DNA of 19,667 nt from Streptosporangiaceae bacterium (GCA_030039095.1 JASHQP010000335.1:1-19667); one strand, 5' to 3'; shown: positions 6,378-14,232, numbered from the stretch's first letter. The notes: generated by a model not told the origin, from the sequence alone. Numbers and translations are program-made.

Positions 6378-6447
6378 CCCCGCCTTCGGCGGGGATGGTC
6401 GCCCCCGCCCGGAGGCGGGGATGATCTGGCCCCGCCCGGGGGCGGGG
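6378..6447 (-). repeat. Three tandem GC-rich hairpins between ssb and rpsR
   Basis: Three copies of CCCCGCC-loop-GGCGGGG stand in a row. The stems are 6378-6384/6388-6394, 6403-6409/6414-6420 and 6430-6436/6441-6447. Each has a perfect 7-bp stem with a 3- or 4-nt loop (TTC, CGGA and CGGG on the plus strand). Each is followed by ATGRTC-like bases. The period is 25-27 bp. The nearest hairpin ends 7 nt from the rpsR ribosome site at 6365-6370. No U-run follows, so they are not ordinary terminators. They may shield or separate parts of the operon mRNA, or be members of a dispersed repeat. Confidence 0.8.
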
Positions 6448-6493
6448 ATGGTTAATGGAATCCGGTTAGGTCAGCTTGCTGCCCGGCCTGAGA

Positions 6494-7012
6494 TCAGAAC
6501 GGGGGCTCGTCGGAGAACCCGTCGCCGCCGCCGCCGCCAGCATCGGATGCCCACGGGTCGTCGGCCGGGCGTCCGCCGCCTCCACCATACCCGGACTGGC
6601 CGCCGCCCCCGGACGGGCCGCCGCCGAAGCCGCCGCCGCCGGTGGACCGGCTCGACTTGGTGACCTTGGCCGACGCGTTGCGCAGCGACGGGCCGACCTC
6701 GTCGACCTCGATCTCGTAGACCGTGCGCTTCTCGCCTTCCTTGGTCTCGTATGACCGCTGCCGCAGCCTGCCCTGCACGATGACCCGCATGCCGCGCTGC
6801 AGTGACTCGGCCACGTTCTCGGCCGCCTGCCGCCAGACGTTGCAGGACAGGAACAGCGAGTCGCCGTCCTTCCACTCGCCGCTCTGCCGGTCCTGCCAGC
6901 GCGGTGTGGAGGCGACCCTGAAGTTTGCCACGGCCTGGCCGGTCGGGGTGTAGCGGAGCTGGGGATCGTCGACGAGGTTGCCGGCAATGGTTATCTGGGT
7001 GTCGCCTGCCAT
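6494..7012 (-). CDS. ssb: Single-stranded DNA-binding protein
   Basis: SSB coats single-stranded DNA during replication and repair, and recruits partner enzymes through its tail. The OB fold covers residues 1-115 ([19 protein letters not shown], then VANFRVAS and [10 protein letters not shown]). A glycine-rich flexible linker covers residues 125-160. The acidic tip DEPPF ends the protein, matching the conserved D-D/E-x-P-F motif. The 172-residue length is normal. The start ATG follows GGGAGG with about 6 nt spacing. It lies 56 bp after rpsF and upstream of rpsR in one operon, which places it as the essential replication paralogue. Confidence 0.97.
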   Translation of the reverse strand: MAGDTQITIAGNLVDDPQLRYTPTGQAVANFRVASTPRWQDRQSGEWKDGDSLFLSCNVWRQAAENVAESLQRGMRVIVQGRLRQRSYETKEGEKRTVYEIEVDEVGPSLRNASAKVTKSSRSTGGGGFGGGPSGGGGQSGYGGGGGRPADDPWASDAGGGGGDGFSDEPPF

Positions 7013-7068
7013 CGGGTCCTCCCGGTCGTTCGGGTGGTATCAGCTCGGGCCGCGCCCGGCCGACGCCG

Positions 7069-7359
7069 TCATCTCTGGTCTGGCCGGATGATCTTCGTTC
7101 GCAGGACCGCCTCGTTCAGGTTGAGCTGGCGGTCGAGTTCCTTGACGGTGTCCGGCTCTGCCGTCATGTCTATGACGGTATAGATGCCCTCTGACTTTTT
7201 ATCGATCTCGTACGACAGCCGGCGCCGGCCCCAGACATCTACCTTGTCCACGGTGCCGCCGGCGGTGGTCACGACGTTGAGGAACTGCTCGAGCGACGGC
7301 TGGACGGTTCGTTCCTCGAGCGCGGGGTCGAGAATCACCATCATCTCGTAGTGACGCAT
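7069..7359 (-). CDS. rpsF: 30S ribosomal protein S6
   Basis: S6 is 96 residues and forms a heterodimer with S18. The start [12 protein letters not shown], the central [17 protein letters not shown] and the C-terminal [13 protein letters not shown] are all diagnostic. AGGAGG lies 11 nt upstream of the ATG. It is the first gene of the rpsF-ssb-rpsR-rplI operon. Its leader contains two inverted repeats that may mediate feedback by S6:S18. Confidence 0.98.
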   Translation of the reverse strand: MRHYEMMVILDPALEERTVQPSLEQFLNVVTTAGGTVDKVDVWGRRRLSYEIDKKSEGIYTVIDMTAEPDTVKELDRQLNLNEAVLRTKIIRPDQR

Positions 7360-7389
7360 GCGCTTGCCTGCCTCCTCTGGACTGACGCG

Positions 7390-7440
7390 GTCACGGTCTC
7401 TCCGTGACAGGAGGGGCCGCGCGCCGCCAGACGGTGGCCC
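7390..7440 (-). promoter_or_regulatory. Structured rpsF leader, possible S6:S18 feedback element
   Basis: The leader mRNA can form two stems. The distal one pairs GGGCC (7440-7436) with GGCCC (7418-7414) around a 17-nt loop that starts ACCGUCUGG. The proximal one is a perfect 7-bp hairpin GTCACGG/CCGTGAC (7390-7396 with 7402-7408), 13 nt from the ribosome site at 7371-7376. In many bacteria the S6:S18 complex represses its own operon by binding a leader structure with an exposed CCG. The CCG here lies in the first loop, so the role is plausible but unproven. Confidence 0.45.
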
Positions 7441-7454
7441 AGCGCGGCCGAGTC

Positions 7455-7460
7455 AGCTTA
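7455..7460 (-). promoter_or_regulatory. -10 element TAAGCT of the rpsF operon
   Basis: The minus strand reads TAAGCT, which fits TANNNT. It would place the transcript start near 7448 and give a leader of about 90 nt that includes both hairpins. No good -35 match is seen. Confidence 0.4.
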
Positions 7461-7572
7461 CCAGCAGGCATGGACCGTTCCGCCGGGTTGCTGACGTTGC
7501 GCCGTCGTCGGGGTCGCGTGACCGCTCCGGTAAGAATCCGGAACGCGCCGCGGCGCCGGAATCGGCGTCCGC

Positions 7573-7578
7573 TAGGCT
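7573..7578 (+). promoter_or_regulatory. -10 element TAGGCT upstream of the small membrane protein
   Basis: TAGGCT is identical to the -10 hexamers ahead of nfo and the MFS gene. Here no start codon lies 6-7 nt beyond it, so it would make a leader of about 85 nt before the ATG at 7671. The rest of the 311-bp divergent gap 7360-7670 shows only the rpsF leader signals. Confidence 0.4.
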
Positions 7579-7670
7579 GATCGCCGTCATCCGCGCGGCT
7601 TGCGATTCCACTTCGCCCGGCGCGGGAACAAAATGGAAACGACAGGACCCGAGCCGCAGGGGGTCAGCGC

Positions 7671-7982
7671 ATGGACGAGGCCACCAAGACTCAGTCTCGC
7701 GCTCGCTTGACGCTGAATAGCGACGGCCAGCGCCACACGGTGGAGAACATCCTCACGATCTCCGTGTTCCTCGTCGGGCTCCTGGCGTTCGCGATCGGGT
7801 TCATCGTGCGCGCTCACTTCGCCGCAACGGTGCTCGGCCTGCTTGCGTTCGTGGTCGGGCTGTACGCGCAGATGATCTCCAACACCAGGGAGCAGCGGGT
7901 CTTCATCATGGCCGGCATGATCGCCGCGTTTGTCGGGGCCGGCCTCAGCATCGCGCACGGCGGCTTCAGCCTGACCCCCTGA
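7671..7982 (+). CDS. Small integral membrane protein, 103 residues
   Basis: A polar N-terminus of about 25 residues is followed by three hydrophobic helices: ILTISVFLVGLLAFAIGFIV, AATVLGLLAFVVGLYAQMI and MAGMIAAFVGAGLSI. Short loops between them hold charged residues (NTREQR). Similar short proteins are common in actinobacteria, but I know no function for them. The ATG follows AGGGGG with 7-nt spacing. It lies 46 bp before nfo, which seems to have its own leaderless promoter. Confidence 0.8.
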   Translation: MDEATKTQSRARLTLNSDGQRHTVENILTISVFLVGLLAFAIGFIVRAHFAATVLGLLAFVVGLYAQMISNTREQRVFIMAGMIAAFVGAGLSIAHGGFSLTP

Positions 7983-8015
7983 GCAAGGGCGCATCCGGCT
8001 GACGGCGGCGGCCGT

Positions 8016-8021
8016 TAGGCT
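8016..8021 (+). promoter_or_regulatory. -10 element TAGGCT, leaderless nfo
   Basis: TAGGCT ends 7 nt before the ATG at 8029, the spacing expected when transcription starts on the start codon. A GAGG only 2 nt from the ATG is too close to act as a ribosome site. Confidence 0.5.
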
Positions 8022-8028
8022 CGAGGCC

Positions 8029-8808
8029 ATGGTTCGCATCGGAGCTCACCTACACGACGACGACCCGCTCGCCGCCGCCCAGGCGGCACGAGCCGAAGTC
8101 GCGCAGTTCTTCCTTGGGGACCCGCAGGGCTGGAAGGCTCCCGCCTTCCCCGGCGGCCGCGGGCCCGATGAGGTCCGCGCGGCCTTCGAGGCCGCGGGCA
8201 TCGACGCTTACGTTCATGCGCCCTACGTGATCAACGTGGCCTCGCCAAACAACCGGATCCGGATTCCCAGCCGCAAGCTGCTCGAGCAGCAACTGGCCGC
8301 GGCCGCGGCGATCGGTGCCAAGGGCCTGATCGTGCACGGCGGGCACGTGACCGCCGGGGTTGACCCCGAGCAGGGGTACGACAGCTGGCGCAAGGCCGTG
8401 GAGCGCATCGAGCGGCCGCTGCCCATGCTGATCGAGAACACCGCGGGCGGCGATGGCGCCATGGCACGGAGCTTCGAGGGCATCGCCCGGCTGTGGGAGG
8501 CCATCGCCGGCGCTGGCGGCGGCGAGGTCGGGTTCTGCCTGGACACCTGCCACGCGTACTCCGCCGGTGAGGAACTCGACGGGATCACCGACCGGCTCAA
8601 GGCGATCACCGGCCGGATCGACCTCGTGCACTGCAACAACTCACGTGACGAGTTCGGCTCCGGCCGGGACCGGCACGCGGCCCTCGAGTCGGGGACGATC
8701 GACCCGGCGCAGATCGTGGACGTCATCCGCGCTTCGGGCGCTCCGGCCGTCTGCGAGACGCCGGACCCCGCCGTGGACATCGCCTGGCTGCACGGCCAGC
8801 TCGGCTAG
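8029..8808 (+). CDS. nfo: Deoxyribonuclease IV (AP endonuclease)
   Basis: The enzyme cuts 5' of abasic sites in base-excision repair. It is a TIM-barrel protein with three zinc ions. All nine metal ligands known from E. coli Nfo can be matched: His63 (YVHAPYVIN), His103 (IVHGGH), Glu136 (LIENTAGG), Asp172 and His175 (GFCLDTCHAY), His201 (LVHCNNSRDEFGSG), Asp214 and His216 (RDRHA) and Glu243 (VCETPDP). The 259-residue length is normal for the short actinobacterial form. The start codon follows a -10 hexamer at leaderless spacing. The gene converges on the PBP gene with 28 bp between stops, and no terminator is visible there. Confidence 0.95.
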   Translation: MVRIGAHLHDDDPLAAAQAARAEVAQFFLGDPQGWKAPAFPGGRGPDEVRAAFEAAGIDAYVHAPYVINVASPNNRIRIPSRKLLEQQLAAAAAIGAKGLIVHGGHVTAGVDPEQGYDSWRKAVERIERPLPMLIENTAGGDGAMARSFEGIARLWEAIAGAGGGEVGFCLDTCHAYSAGEELDGITDRLKAITGRIDLVHCNNSRDEFGSGRDRHAALESGTIDPAQIVDVIRASGAPAVCETPDPAVDIAWLHGQLG

Positions 8809-8836
8809 AGGCGGGCGAGCCCCGCAAACCGGTCGG

Positions 8837-11638
8837 CTAGCCGCTGCCCGGTTTCCGGGCCTTCGCTGTCGTCGGCTCCTCTGCCAGCAGCACCGCCGCG
8901 GCCGTCTCCGTTCCCTGGACCGGCGGTGCCGACACCGTCGGTGTCGGCGTCGGGGTGGCGGTCGGGTTCGGATTCGGGTTCGGGTTCACCGGGTTCTGGC
9001 CGCCGACGCAGATCCCGAAGATGCGGTGCTCTCCGTTCGGGCACTGGTTCTGGTTCTGGTTCGGCTTCTTGGGCTTCCTGGGCTGCACCGGGACCTGGTT
9101 CCACTTGGTGAAGCCCGCGTAGTCCGGCGTCGCGAAGTTGTCGACCGGAAGCGTGGCGAACTCGTTGTTCATGTACGTGCGCCAGATCGCCGTCGGCCAG
9201 GCGCCGCCGTAGCCGCCGGTCTGGTTGCCGACGAGTGTCGGGAGGATGTTCAGCGTCTCGCCGCCCGGCAGTTCGTTCTGCTGGTTCGTGAACATACCGA
9301 CCGCGAGCGAGTACTGCGGGATCGCGCCGATGAAGAACGCCGACTGGGCCACGTCGGTGGTGCCGGTCTTGCCGATGGTCGGGCGGGTCGGGTCGAGCTG
9401 GCCCTGCTCGGCAGCGGTCCCGTTGACCGTGTCGAACGACAGCGCGAAGTCGACGTCGGCCGCCTGCGCCGGGGTCAGCACCTGGCGGTACGTGATCTTC
9501 AGCGGGACGTTGTTGCCGTTCTGCGTGAGCTGCTTGATCACGTGCGGGGTGGCGTACTTACCGCCGGCGGCCAGCGTGGCGAACGTGGTCGCCTGCTCCT
9601 CCACGGTCAGCGAGGCGGTGCCCAGTGCCATGCCGACCTGGTGCGCCTTGAGCGCCAGCCCGGAACCGCCCTGGCTCGTGGAATTCACGTTCACGCCGAA
9701 CGCCTTGGCCATCGCGATCGTCTGCAGAGTGCCCGCCCGGTGGACGAGGTCCTCGAACGCCGGGTCGGACGACTGCGCCGCCGCGGTGACCACGCTGATC
9801 GCGCCCATGTTCTCGCCCTGGATGTCGACCGGGAACCAGCCCGCCGGGCAGTTCGTGGTCTTGGTCGAGAGCGTCATTTGGTCGGCTTCGGTGAAGTCGG
9901 GCGGAACGCACATCGGCTCGATTGCGTTCAGGACGCTGTCCTGCACGTCCATGCCCTCATGGACCGCCGTGGCCAGGACGTACGGCTTGAACGAGGAGCC
10001 GACCTGGTTCCTGCTCTCGGTGGCCATGTTGTACTGGCAGTCGATCTTGGCGCAGTTGGGCGCGCTGTAGCTCGGTCCGCCGTACATGGCCAGGATGTCG
10101 CCGGTGCCGGGCTGCTCGAGCAGTGCTCCAACGTGGGCGTAGTTCGGCAGCTTCTGGCCGTCCGCCTTCATCTGGGCCAGATTCTGGCCTACCGCCCGGT
10201 ACAGGCCGTTCATCAACCTGAGGTTGAACGTGGTGACGATCTTCAGGCCGCCGGTGTCGATCTGGTTCTGCGTGTAGTGGTAGGTGTTCTCGAGCTCGCT
10301 CTCCACGGCCTGCATGATGTAGCCGCGGAAGCCCGTGAAGCTGCTCGCCAGCCCCTGTCCCTCGTCCACCGCGGGGAACTTCTGGGCCTTGGCCTGGGCC
10401 TGGGTGATCGCGCCGTCCCTGACCATGTTCGTGAGCACGTACTGCCAGCGGGCCACCAGAGCGCTGTAGGCCTGCCCGGCCTTCGGGTCCGGGCTGAAGA
10501 ACCCTGGCTGGTTGACCATCGCGGCGAGCATCGCGGACTGCGAGATCGTCAGCTTCGAGGCGGGCTCGTCGAAGTAGATCTGCGCGGCCGCGCCGATGCC
10601 GTAGGCGTTGTTGCCGAACGGGACGGTGTTCAGGTACTGGGTCAGGATCCAGTCCTTGGACTCCTCGTGCGAGAGCTTGATCGAGATGAAGATCTCTTTC
10701 AGCTTGGTGCCGACCGTCCGCGAGGTGCCGACCGTCGCGTAGTAGTTCTTGACGAACTCCTCGGTCAGCGTGGATCCGCCCTGCAGGTTCCCGCCGCCCT
10801 TGACGTCCTCGTAGGCGGAGCGCAGGATGCCGCTGATCGAGATGCCGCCCTCGTCATAGAAATGCCGGTCCTCGGCGGCGATGATCGCGTTCTTCATCAC
10901 GGCCGGGATCTGGCTCGAGGTCAGCATCTGCCGGTCGATGCCGTCAGCGGTGAACGTGCCCACCTCGGTCTTGCCGTTGCTGTAGTACACGGTCGAGGAC
11001 TGCTGCACCGCGGCGAAGGACACATCGGTGGGTACCTGGGTCTTCGCGTACATGTAGACGACGACCGCCACGATCAGCAGCACGAAGAAGGCACAGGTCG
11101 CGGCCGACAGGGCCAGGGCCTTGCGCCAGGTCCAGTGGCGCCACCAGCTGCCCTTCTGGCGCGTGGGCGGCCCGCCCCGGCGGCCGCCCGACCCGCCGCC
11201 GTCCGAGTACCCCCGGGCCCGGCGCGGCCCGCTGGTCCGGGAGTCGACGATGTCGGTCTCGCCGCGCTCCCGCAGCGCCGTGGCACCGCGCCGTCCGCCG
11301 GGGGACGCGTGGCCGCTGACGTCCCCGCCGCCGAACCCGTTGCCGCCGCCGTAACCGTACTCGCCGCCGTAACCCTTGCCGGCCCCCTCGGCCGGTGCGC
11401 CGTTGCCGAGGCCCAGCCTGGCCCTCAGGTCCGCCTCGGTCTGCGAGCCGGCCTGCGCCGGGCCGCCGCGGCGCCCGCCGCGCGCTCCGCCCGGGACCGC
11501 GTAGCCATTTCCGCTGGAAGGCCGGTAGCCGCCGCTGTTGCGGCCATTACCGGCCCGGCGACTGTATAGCTCGTCGCGGTAAGGATCCTCGCCCTCGGGC
11601 TCTTGCCAATACGCCCCGGACGAACCTGGATTACTCAC
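8837..11638 (-). CDS. Class A penicillin-binding protein (transglycosylase/transpeptidase)
   Basis: This bifunctional wall polymerase links lipid II into glycan strands and cross-links peptides outside the membrane. It has 933 residues. Residues 1-170 are a Gly/Arg-rich disordered cytoplasmic part. A membrane anchor follows at about 174-198, then the GT51 glycosyltransferase with catalytic Glu256 in AAEDRHFY and QGGSTLTEEFVKN at 286-298 (usually QGGSTITQQ). The transpeptidase has nucleophile Ser548 in SSFK and KTGTT at 757-761. The second motif, normally SxN, reads Ser623-Ser624-Asp625, an unusual substitution. The C-terminal tail has NQNQNQ, NPNPNPNP and TPTPTPT runs and two Cys (866, 877). 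The start is GTG; an in-frame TGA lies just upstream and GAGGA precedes it. It is the PonA1-type gene of the rpsF neighbourhood. Confidence 0.93.
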   Translation of the reverse strand: MSNPGSSGAYWQEPEGEDPYRDELYSRRAGNGRNSGGYRPSSGNGYAVPGGARGGRRGGPAQAGSQTEADLRARLGLGNGAPAEGAGKGYGGEYGYGGGNGFGGGDVSGHASPGGRRGATALRERGETDIVDSRTSGPRRARGYSDGGGSGGRRGGPPTRQKGSWWRHWTWRKALALSAATCAFFVLLIVAVVVYMYAKTQVPTDVSFAAVQQSSTVYYSNGKTEVGTFTADGIDRQMLTSSQIPAVMKNAIIAAEDRHFYDEGGISISGILRSAYEDVKGGGNLQGGSTLTEEFVKNYYATVGTSRTVGTKLKEIFISIKLSHEESKDWILTQYLNTVPFGNNAYGIGAAAQIYFDEPASKLTISQSAMLAAMVNQPGFFSPDPKAGQAYSALVARWQYVLTNMVRDGAITQAQAKAQKFPAVDEGQGLASSFTGFRGYIMQAVESELENTYHYTQNQIDTGGLKIVTTFNLRLMNGLYRAVGQNLAQMKADGQKLPNYAHVGALLEQPGTGDILAMYGGPSYSAPNCAKIDCQYNMATESRNQVGSSFKPYVLATAVHEGMDVQDSVLNAIEPMCVPPDFTEADQMTLSTKTTNCPAGWFPVDIQGENMGAISVVTAAAQSSDPAFEDLVHRAGTLQTIAMAKAFGVNVNSTSQGGSGLALKAHQVGMALGTASLTVEEQATTFATLAAGGKYATPHVIKQLTQNGNNVPLKITYRQVLTPAQAADVDFALSFDTVNGTAAEQGQLDPTRPTIGKTGTTDVAQSAFFIGAIPQYSLAVGMFTNQQNELPGGETLNILPTLVGNQTGGYGGAWPTAIWRTYMNNEFATLPVDNFATPDYAGFTKWNQVPVQPRKPKKPNQNQNQCPNGEHRIFGICVGGQNPVNPNPNPNPTATPTPTPTVSAPPVQGTETAAAVLLAEEPTTAKARKPGSG
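8963..9061 (-). repeat. Hexanucleotide repeats encoding the PBP tail
   Basis: On the plus strand there are four near-perfect copies of CGGGTT at 8963-8986, encoding Asn-Pro pairs, and three perfect copies of CTGGTT at 9044-9061, encoding Asn-Gln pairs. Both lie in the extracellular tail and would expand or shrink in frame. Confidence 0.75.
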
Positions 11639-11669
11639 GCGTCCTCACTGGTCGGGTCGGGGGCTCGCG

Positions 11670-11713
11670 AGCGTAGCCATCCGCCGCGCGCCTCGAGGTA
11701 CCCGGTGGTACCT
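11670..11713 (-). promoter_or_regulatory. PBP promoter -10 with upstream inverted repeat
   Basis: The minus strand has TACGCT at 11675-11670, about 32 nt before the GTG start. A perfect inverted repeat AGGTACC-CGGT-GGTACCT covers 11696-11713, where the -35 region should lie. A repressor or activator site is a reasonable reading. No regulator can be named. Confidence 0.4.
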
Positions 11714-11798
11714 GGTGTCCCGGCACTTATCGTGAGTCGCCTGCGTCGTCCCGCATGCCCGCAGGGTCAGGCAGTGCATCCTGCTGGCGCGCGCGCGT

Positions 11799-12197
11799 TC
11801 AGTCGCCGGCACGGGCGCGCCGACTGCGCCGGGTCTGCGGTTCGCCTGTGCCGAGTACGTAGGACGACGCGAGGTGATTCCAGGCACAACTCTGACAGAC
11901 CTCGACCACGTAAACCTGGAACTCCGCGTATTCCGCAGCCATTTCCGCCAACTCGGGGGCCTGTTTCACGCGTCCTTCATAGCGGCCCAGCTCGTCGCCG
12001 TACACGTATGTCACGTGCGTGAGCTTGGTTTTCTTGCAAATCGGGCACGCCCGGTCGGTCGCCTCGCCGTGGAACTTGGCCGCCCGCAGCAAGTACGGGT
12101 GCGCATCGCAGACGTCGGTCAGCGTGGCCCGCCCGGAGAACACGGACGCCAGAGTGGCCCGCCGCGCGAGCGCGTAGTCCACTACCGAACGCCTCAT
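11799..12197 (-). CDS. DUF5318 family protein
   Basis: The protein is 132 residues from the ATG at 12197. The conserved block VVDYALARRATLASVFSGR starts at residue 5. CDAHPYLLRAAKFHG follows, then two Cys pairs, CPIC and CQSC with WNHL after it, which could hold a zinc ion. That order is typical of DUF5318 proteins of actinobacteria, whose function is unknown. A longer open frame extends upstream to 12335, but the shorter start matches the family and lies 7 nt after a -10-like TAACCT. It is upstream of the PBP gene on the same strand, 160 bp away, and diverges from the PadR gene. Confidence 0.85.
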   Translation of the reverse strand: MRRSVVDYALARRATLASVFSGRATLTDVCDAHPYLLRAAKFHGEATDRACPICKKTKLTHVTYVYGDELGRYEGRVKQAPELAEMAAEYAEFQVYVVEVCQSCAWNHLASSYVLGTGEPQTRRSRRARAGD

Positions 12198-12204
12198 GCT
12201 CGAC

Positions 12205-12210
12205 AGGTTA
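12205..12210 (-). promoter_or_regulatory. -10 element TAACCT, leaderless DUF5318 gene
   Basis: On the minus strand TAACCT fits TANNNT and ends 7 nt before the ATG at 12197. No Shine-Dalgarno site is present. Confidence 0.45.
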
Positions 12211-12283
12211 CGACGGAACCGCGCCCGAGCCGAGTCCCCACCCTGCCGGCCACCGGTCCCTGCATCCTCCGGAACGGGCAGAC

Positions 12284-12337
12284 TTGCGCTGGCATGACAG
12301 ACCGCATATCTTACCGATGTATCGGGCCGATACATCG
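12284..12337 (+). promoter_or_regulatory. Promoter and palindromic operator before padR-ino1
   Basis: A possible promoter is TTGCGC (12284-12289), 16 bp, TATCTT (12306-12311). Directly downstream is a perfect inverted repeat with 11-bp arms CCGATGTATCG (12313-12323) and CGATACATCGG (12327-12337) and a 3-bp centre. It contains ATGT...ACAT half-sites, the kind of ends seen in PadR operators. It would cover the transcript start, so repression by the adjacent PadR protein is likely. The rest of the 249-bp divergent gap shows nothing further that I trust. Confidence 0.6.
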
Positions 12338-12446
12338 GCCTGAGACACTGAAGACGTGTGATGTCGTGCCGTGGTGTTCAGTTTAGGTGCGCAGCTCATG
12401 CGTGGCAGGAACGACCGGCCAGCGCGTAGCAGGGAGGAGAGCGCGG

Positions 12447-13037
12447 GTGACCAGCCAGCGGTCAGGCGTGCTCGAGCTTGCTGTGCTCGGGTTGCTGCAC
12501 GAAACGCCCATGCACGGTTATGAGCTGCGCAAGCGGCTCAACTCAGTGCTCGGTGCGTTCCGTGCCTTCGGATACGGGTCCCTGTATCCCTGCCTCAAGG
12601 ACCTGCTCCGGCAGGGCCTGATCGCCGAGGAGGCTCCCACAGGACCCACCGCCAAGCCGCTGGCCGGACGCAAGTCGAAGATCGTTTACCGGCTGACCGC
12701 CGAGGGCAAGGAGCGGCTGCAGGACCTGCTGGGCGAGGCGGGGCCTGCGGCATGGGAGGACGACGGGTTCGGGGTTCATTTCGCGTTCTTCGGCCTGACT
12801 CGCGCCGATGTCAGGATGCGGATCCTGGAGGGCCGGCGCAGTCGGCTCGAGGAACGCCTGGACAGCTTCCGCGCCGCGATGTCGCGGACCCGGGAGCGGC
12901 TGGACAGCTACACGCTCGAACTGCAGCGGCATGGCCTCGAGTCGGTGGAACGGGAAGTGCGCTGGCTCAACGAACTGATCGCCTCGGAACGACAGTCTGA
13001 CCCGGAGCCCTCGCGGCGCACCGGGGATCACATGTAA
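12447..13037 (+). CDS. PadR family transcriptional regulator
   Basis: The protein is 196 residues. The winged helix-turn-helix covers about residues 7-85: GVLELAVLGLLHETPMHGYEL, with FGYGSLYPCLKDLLRQGLI as the recognition part and KIVYRLTAEGKERL as the wing. A charged helical C-terminal domain (about 105-180) should dimerise. I start it at GTG 12447 because GGGAGGAG lies 7 nt upstream and the PadR domain begins a few residues later; an ATG frame at 12387 would add 20 unlike residues. A strong palindrome lies 110 bp upstream. The ino1 gene follows after 75 bp, as in mycobacteria (Rv0047c-Rv0046c), so it may control inositol synthesis; the effector is unknown. Confidence 0.92.
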   Translation: MTSQRSGVLELAVLGLLHETPMHGYELRKRLNSVLGAFRAFGYGSLYPCLKDLLRQGLIAEEAPTGPTAKPLAGRKSKIVYRLTAEGKERLQDLLGEAGPAAWEDDGFGVHFAFFGLTRADVRMRILEGRRSRLEERLDSFRAAMSRTRERLDSYTLELQRHGLESVEREVRWLNELIASERQSDPEPSRRTGDHM

Positions 13038-13112
13038 CGCAGCTCAGGCGGCACGGCCGGCTGACGCACGACGCTGCCACCCCGCATGGCATGCAGATAA
13101 GGAGCAAACCGA

Positions 13113-14192
13113 ATGGGTTCGGTACGGGTAGCCATCGTTGGAGTCGGGAACTGCGCCAGTTCCCTCGTCCAGGGCGTGGAGTACTACAAGGATGCCGACT
13201 CAGGCAGCCGGGTGCCCGGTCTGATGCACGTACAGTTTGGTCCCTATCACGTGCGGGACGTGGAGTTCGTCGCCGCGTTCGACGTGGACGCCAAGAAGGT
13301 CGGCCGCGACATCGCCGAGGCCATCGTGGCGAGCGAGAACAACACCATCAAGATCTGCGATGTCCCGCCGACCGGTGTGACGGTGCAGCGCGGGCCCACG
13401 CTCGACGGGCTCGGCGAGTACTACCTGCAGCTCATCGACGAGTCCGACGAGAAGCCGGCCGACGTGGCGCAGGTGCTCCGGGACTGCGGCGCGGACGTGC
13501 TCGTTTCCTACCTGCCGGTCGGCTCGGAGGAGGCGGACCGCTACTACGCCCAGTGCGCGCTGGACGCGGGCGTGGCGTTCGTCAACGCGCTGCCGGTATT
13601 CATCGCCTCCAACCCGGAGTGGGCGGCCAAGTTCACCGCCGCCGGGGTGCCGATCATCGGCGACGACATCAAGTCCCAGGTGGGTGCCACGATCACGCAC
13701 CGCGTGCTGGCCAAGTTGTTCGAGGACCGCGGCGTGGAACTGCTGCGGACCTACCAGCTCAACGTCGGCGGCAACATGGACTTCATGAACATGCTGGAGC
13801 GCAGCAGGCTCCAGTCCAAGAAGATCTCCAAGACGCAGTCGGTGACGTCGCAGATCCCGCACGAGATGGAGCGGGCATCCGTGCACATCGGGCCTTCCGA
13901 CCACGTGCCGTGGCTCGACGACCGCAAGCTGGCGTTCGTGCGGCTCGAGGGCAAGGCCTTCGGCGACGTGCCGCTGAACCTGGAGTACCGGCTCGAGGTC
14001 TGGGACTCGCCGAACTCGGCCGGAGTGATCATCGACGCTATCCGCGCCGCGAAGATCGCCCGCGATCGTGGGATCGGCGGTCCGATCCTGTCTGCCGCGT
14101 CGTACTTCATGAAGTCGCCGCCCGAGCAGTACGGCGATGACGTCGCCCGCGATCTTGTGGACATGTTCATCCGAGGCGAGGTCGAGCGCTGA
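13113..14192 (+). CDS. ino1: Inositol-1-phosphate synthase
   Basis: This enzyme turns glucose 6-phosphate into myo-inositol 1-phosphate with NAD as a bound cofactor. The product feeds phosphatidylinositol and mycothiol. The 359-residue length fits the short prokaryotic form. The Rossmann motif [16 protein letters not shown] is at the N-terminus. Family blocks include [40 protein letters not shown] and the C-terminal [19 protein letters not shown] lies 8 nt before the ATG. It is 75 bp after the PadR gene and probably shares its transcript. Confidence 0.97.
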   Translation: MGSVRVAIVGVGNCASSLVQGVEYYKDADSGSRVPGLMHVQFGPYHVRDVEFVAAFDVDAKKVGRDIAEAIVASENNTIKICDVPPTGVTVQRGPTLDGLGEYYLQLIDESDEKPADVAQVLRDCGADVLVSYLPVGSEEADRYYAQCALDAGVAFVNALPVFIASNPEWAAKFTAAGVPIIGDDIKSQVGATITHRVLAKLFEDRGVELLRTYQLNVGGNMDFMNMLERSRLQSKKISKTQSVTSQIPHEMERASVHIGPSDHVPWLDDRKLAFVRLEGKAFGDVPLNLEYRLEVWDSPNSAGVIIDAIRAAKIARDRGIGGPILSAASYFMKSPPEQYGDDVARDLVDMFIRGEVER

Positions 14193-14220
14193 CCTGACGC
14201 CTTCCGGGCGCCGTGCACCG

Positions 14221-14226
14221 TAGGCT
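14221..14226 (+). promoter_or_regulatory. -10 element TAGGCT, leaderless MFS gene
   Basis: TAGGCT ends 6 nt before the GTG at 14233 and directly abuts the alternative GTG at 14227. This spacing decides for 14233 as the start. No ribosome site is visible. Confidence 0.5.
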
Positions 14227-14232
14227 GTGGGC

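Noticed and set aside
6378..6447. CRISPR array; the CCCCGC...GCGGGGATG hairpins resemble type I-E repeats
   Set aside because: Units are only 25-27 bp apart, leaving no room for spacers, and no cas genes are near.
8809..8836. Bidirectional terminator between nfo and the PBP gene
   Set aside because: The 28-bp gap has no convincing stem with a T-run.
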